59,657 nucleotides of DNA, taken from Minwuia thermotolerans (GTDB taxonomy: Bacteria > Pseudomonadota > Alphaproteobacteria > Minwuiales > Minwuiaceae). A program made the translations under genes and the position numbers. The notes beneath the pieces are model-generated. The model saw only the letters and a program-made list of their open reading frames with translations, had not been told where the DNA came from and made no database searches. The stretch spans positions 1-59,657 of the forward strand of contig BQJF01000015.1 of assembly GCA_021604565.1 (NCBI GenBank). Direction: 5' to 3'. Positions 55,450-59,657 of this stretch are shown piece by piece (within the stretch, counting starts at the first letter, position 1; each line of letters begins with the position of its first letter).

Positions 55450-56271
55450 GTGAAACGTTTCTTTCTGACGATGGTGGGTCTGTTCGCGATGACGGGACAG
55501 GCCATGGCCGAGATGGGCAAGGCGGAGCCGTGGCAGCTCAACCTGCAGGAAGCCGCATCGCCGCTGATGCAGAGCGTGATCGATTTTCACGACATCCTGC
55601 TGGTGGTGATCACGCTGATCACGCTGTTCGTGCTGGCACTGCTGATCTGGGTGATGGTGCGCTTCAACGAGAAGCGCAATCCGGTGCCGTCGAAGACATC
55701 GCACAACACGCTGATCGAGGTCGTCTGGACCGTCGTGCCGGTGCTGATCCTGGTGATCATCGCCATTCCGTCGTTCCAGTTGCTCTATCAGTCCGACGAC
55801 GTGACCGAGTCGGAAATGACGCTGAAGGTGACCGGGTACCAGTGGTACTGGGGCTATGAGTATCCCGACCAGGGCGGCATCAGCTTCGAGGCCTACATGA
55901 AGGCCGATGACGAACTGCAGCCCGGCGAGCCTCGCCTGCTGACGACCGACACGCCCGTCGTCATTCCGGTGAAGACCAACATCCAGGTCCTCGTGACCTC
56001 CGCCGACGTCGGCCATGCCTGGGCACTGCCTGCCAACGGGCACAAGACCGACGCATGGCCGGGCCGCATCAATCACCTGCCCCTCTATATCGAGGAGCCG
56101 GGGATGTACTACGGCCAGTGTTCCGAACTCTGCGGTCGCAACCACGGCTTCATGCCGATCATGGTCAAGGCCGTGACCAGGGAAGAATTCGACGCCTGGG
56201 TGCAGACCCAGCAGGCAAGCATGGGCATCACGGACGAGCCCGTTGATGTCGCCCGCGTCACCACAGACTGA
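55450..56271 (+). CDS. coxB: Cytochrome c oxidase subunit II
   Basis: The 273-aa protein starts at a GTG (55450) after GAGGGAG and has a signal peptide (VKRFFLTMVGLFAMTGQAMA). Two transmembrane helices follow (about 45-70 and 90-115), then a cupredoxin domain with the binuclear CuA site: C-x3-C-x3-H-x2-M in GQCSELCGRNHGFMPIM, plus the upstream histidine in SADVGHAWALP. It accepts electrons from cytochrome c. It starts the cox operon; a promoter likely lies in 55241-55449. Confidence 0.95.
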   Translation: MKRFFLTMVGLFAMTGQAMAEMGKAEPWQLNLQEAASPLMQSVIDFHDILLVVITLITLFVLALLIWVMVRFNEKRNPVPSKTSHNTLIEVVWTVVPVLILVIIAIPSFQLLYQSDDVTESEMTLKVTGYQWYWGYEYPDQGGISFEAYMKADDELQPGEPRLLTTDTPVVIPVKTNIQVLVTSADVGHAWALPANGHKTDAWPGRINHLPLYIEEPGMYYGQCSELCGRNHGFMPIMVKAVTREEFDAWVQTQQASMGITDEPVDVARVTTD

Positions 56272-56297
56272 TCCGCCGCGAACGGAAACCTAGTTAG

Positions 56298-57932
<1,635 letters not shown>

Positions 57933-57967
57933 TCGAACCCAACCATCCGACCAGGTATTGGCAGAAC

Positions 57968-58894
57968 ATGATGAGCGACATCACCTATTCATCCGATGAA
58001 GGCAGCCTCGCTGCCTCACGGCAGGCCAGTGCGGGCGACTATTTCGCCCTGCTGAAGCCGCGGGTGATGTCGCTCGTTCTCTTCACCGGCCTCATCGGTG
58101 TGATCGTGGCACCGGGTACAATTCACCCGGCCATGGCGGTCATCGCGTTGATCTGCATCGCGGTCGGCGCAGGTGCCTCCGGTGCCATGAACATGTGGTT
58201 CGATGCGGACATCGATGCGGTCATGGAGCGGACGCAGCAGCGCCCGATCCCGAAAGGCCGCATCACCCCGCAGGAGGCGCTGACGTTCGGCCTGTTCCTC
58301 TCCGCCGCTTCCGTCTTCACGATGGGGTTGCTGGTCAATCTGGCCGCCGCCGGGCTGCTTGCCTTCACGATCTTCTTCTACGTCGTTGTCTACACCATGT
58401 GGCTGAAGCGCCTGACGGTGCAGAACATCGTCATCGGTGGCGCCGCCGGCGCATTCCCGCCGGTGATCGGCTGGGCCGCCGTGACAGGTGGTCTCGAACT
58501 GCCTGCATGGACCATGTTCCTGCTGATCTTCCTCTGGACCCCGCCGCATTTCTGGGCTCTGGCCCTGTTCCGCAGTGGTGACTATGCGCGGGCCGATGTG
58601 CCCATGCTGCCGGTCGTCCATGGGGAGAAGTCGACGCGTCGGCAGATCGTCGGCTACAGCTTCCTGATGTTCGCCGCTTCTTTCGCACCGCTGTACTTCG
58701 GAATCGGAGGTGTCGCCTATCTGGCCGGTGCCGCGCTTCTGGGTGCGGTGTTCCTGTTCGTCGCCTTCATGCTGCTGCGGGAGCGGGAAGGAACCTATCG
58801 CTGGGCAGGCCGCCTGTTCGGGTTCTCCATCTTCTACCTGTTCGTGCTGTTCGCACTGCTGCCGTTCGGCCCTGCCCTGATGCAGGCGGGATGA
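57968..58894 (+). CDS. ctaB: Protoheme IX farnesyltransferase (heme O synthase)
   Basis: The 308-aa UbiA-type prenyltransferase has nine transmembrane helices. The Asp-rich motif reads [21 protein letters not shown] near residue 76, and a second one appears in [26 protein letters not shown]. It adds farnesyl to protoheme to give heme O, the precursor of heme A in this aa3-type oxidase. An ATG one codon downstream (57971) is an alternative start. It overlaps the next small gene by four bases. Confidence 0.96.
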   Translation: MMSDITYSSDEGSLAASRQASAGDYFALLKPRVMSLVLFTGLIGVIVAPGTIHPAMAVIALICIAVGAGASGAMNMWFDADIDAVMERTQQRPIPKGRITPQEALTFGLFLSAASVFTMGLLVNLAAAGLLAFTIFFYVVVYTMWLKRLTVQNIVIGGAAGAFPPVIGWAAVTGGLELPAWTMFLLIFLWTPPHFWALALFRSGDYARADVPMLPVVHGEKSTRRQIVGYSFLMFAASFAPLYFGIGGVAYLAGAALLGAVFLFVAFMLLREREGTYRWAGRLFGFSIFYLFVLFALLPFGPALMQAG

Positions 58895-59055
58895 GCACCA
58901 TGGCCCTGACCCCTGAAGACGAAAAGCGCCGTCACGGTCGCAATCGCGCCATAGCCCTGGCTCTGGCCGCGTTCGTGATTCTCATCTTTGTCGGTTCGGT
59001 CGTGAAGATGACCAATGGCGTCATCCCGCAGATGGATGTGGAGATCGGCCGATGA
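58891..59055 (+). CDS. coxF: CoxF-type small protein of the cox operon
   Basis: The 54-aa protein reads [20 protein letters not shown] followed by a hydrophobic helix ([20 protein letters not shown], about 21-40) and a short tail. Single-helix proteins of this kind are typically encoded between ctaB and ctaG in alphaproteobacteria. Its start overlaps the ctaB stop (ATGA) and its stop overlaps the ctaG start (ATGA). The function is thought to be in oxidase assembly but is not established. Confidence 0.82.
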   Translation: MSTMALTPEDEKRRHGRNRAIALALAAFVILIFVGSVVKMTNGVIPQMDVEIGR

Positions 59056-59642
59056 GCGGTGAGATCAAGCGAAGCGACCGGCGCAATCGCAAGCTGGTGT
59101 TTGCCTGTGTCGGCATGGTCGGCCTGATGCTCGGCGCTTCCTATGCAGCGGTTCCCCTGTACGACCTGTTCTGCCGCGTGACCGGATATGGCGGCACCAC
59201 GCAGCAGGCAGAGAGTGGTGCCGACCATCTGGGCAAGCGCATGGTGACCGTGCAGTTCGATGCCAATGTGGCCCGCGGCATGCCCTGGGACTTCAGGCCC
59301 GCACAGCGGGAGATGAAGCTGCGCACGGGCGAGACGGGTATCGCCTACTACCGTGCGACCAACAATACCGACCGCACCGTCGTCGGTACGGCGACATTCA
59401 ACGTGACGCCGCTGAAGGTCGGGTACTATTTCAACAAGATCGACTGCTTCTGCTTCACCGAACAGGTGCTTGAGCCGGGGCAGACCGTCGACATGCCGGT
59501 CCAGTTCTTCGTGGACCCGGAAATGGAAGACGACAGCAACGCGGACGAGGTGAAACTGATCACCCTGTCCTACACATTCTTCGAGCGGCCGCCCGAGCAG
59601 GCCGAATCGTCAACGATCCAGGTGAGTGCCGTTCAGGAATGA
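59052..59642 (+). CDS. ctaG: Cytochrome c oxidase assembly protein CtaG/Cox11
   Basis: The 196-aa protein has one transmembrane helix (residues 13-35, VFACVGMVGLMLGASYAAVP) and a periplasmic immunoglobulin-like domain. The copper-binding CFCF motif appears in NKIDCFCFTEQVLEPGQTVD near residue 133, and the conserved FDANVARGMPWDFRP lies before it. It delivers copper to the CuB centre of subunit I. The start overlaps coxF by four bases. A following ATG (59643) begins a frame that leaves the window. Confidence 0.95.
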   Translation: MSGEIKRSDRRNRKLVFACVGMVGLMLGASYAAVPLYDLFCRVTGYGGTTQQAESGADHLGKRMVTVQFDANVARGMPWDFRPAQREMKLRTGETGIAYYRATNNTDRTVVGTATFNVTPLKVGYYFNKIDCFCFTEQVLEPGQTVDMPVQFFVDPEMEDDSNADEVKLITLSYTFFERPPEQAESSTIQVSAVQE

Positions 59643-59657
59643 ATGGCGAGGGTTAGG

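Noticed and set aside
59643..59657. Possible start of a next gene at the window end
   Set aside because: Only five codons are visible, which is too little to call or name a gene.

Overview
The window is GC-rich chromosomal DNA with densely packed genes. It reads as a free-living, aerobic, Gram-negative alphaproteobacterium. Supporting this are the run ruvA-ruvB-ybgC-tolQRA-tolB-pal-cpoB-tilS-ftsH, the coxB-coxA-ctaB-(small coxF-type gene)-ctaG cytochrome oxidase operon, the alphaproteobacterial/plant-type glutamate-cysteine ligase, and LPS genes (kdsA, a PagL-type deacylase). A Rhodospirillales-like lineage is a guess. No tRNA, rRNA, CRISPR array, prophage or intact insertion sequence was seen.

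Layout. (1) 1-7.4 kb: a PAS_5-type protein, a 131-bp palindromic element abutting a decayed IS3-family transposase 3' end, a TRIC/UPF0126 channel, a CoA-binding protein, a crotonase and an amidohydrolase (minus strand), then rsmE, gshA and an EamA transporter (plus strand). (2) 7.4-12.8 kb: an IclR regulator followed by a tightly overlapping operon of acyl-CoA dehydrogenase, class III CoA-transferase, MaoC hydratase, CitE-like lyase and crotonase. This looks like a branched C5-dicarboxylate (itaconate/mesaconate/citramalate-type) CoA pathway. (3) 12.8-31.5 kb: a long minus-strand housekeeping block. In transcription order it runs ruvA, ruvB, ybgC, tolQ, tolR, tolA, a small secreted TolA-domain protein, tolB, pal, cpoB, tilS, ftsH, a VWA protein, secG, pyrG, kdsA, then (after a LysR/SDR/small-membrane-protein insertion) eno. 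(4) 31.5-48.4 kb: mixed metabolism and envelope genes. These are a Rieske oxygenase, an RhlE-type helicase, pdxH, a cation-efflux protein, several SDRs, a second PAS_5-type protein, a YcaQ-type glycosylase, a MarR/Fe-alcohol dehydrogenase cluster, a rhomboid protease, a PagL homologue, a secreted nuclease-fold protein, an M48 metalloprotease lipoprotein and an MFS exporter. (5) 48.4-55.2 kb: a palindromic intergenic repeat, ribB under an FMN riboswitch, an alpha/beta hydrolase, a fusion of an acyltransferase-like domain with a cyclic-nucleotide-binding domain, an amidase, an epimerase-like protein and a divergent LysR regulator. (6) 55.4 kb to the end: the aa3-type cytochrome c oxidase operon.

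How the genes work together. The Tol-Pal block maintains the outer membrane during division, with TolA energised by TolQR and linked to TolB-Pal and CpoB. The cox block makes and metallates the terminal oxidase: CtaB supplies heme O, and CtaG delivers copper to CuB. Several local regulators (IclR, MarR, two LysR) sit beside sequence-evident inverted repeats that are candidate operators.

No clearly new multi-gene system is provable from sequence alone. The observations most worth following are the secreted TolA-III-like duplicate, the acyltransferase-cNMP fusion protein, the C5-CoA operon, the SDR without its catalytic Tyr/Lys, and the small palindromic mobile-like elements.
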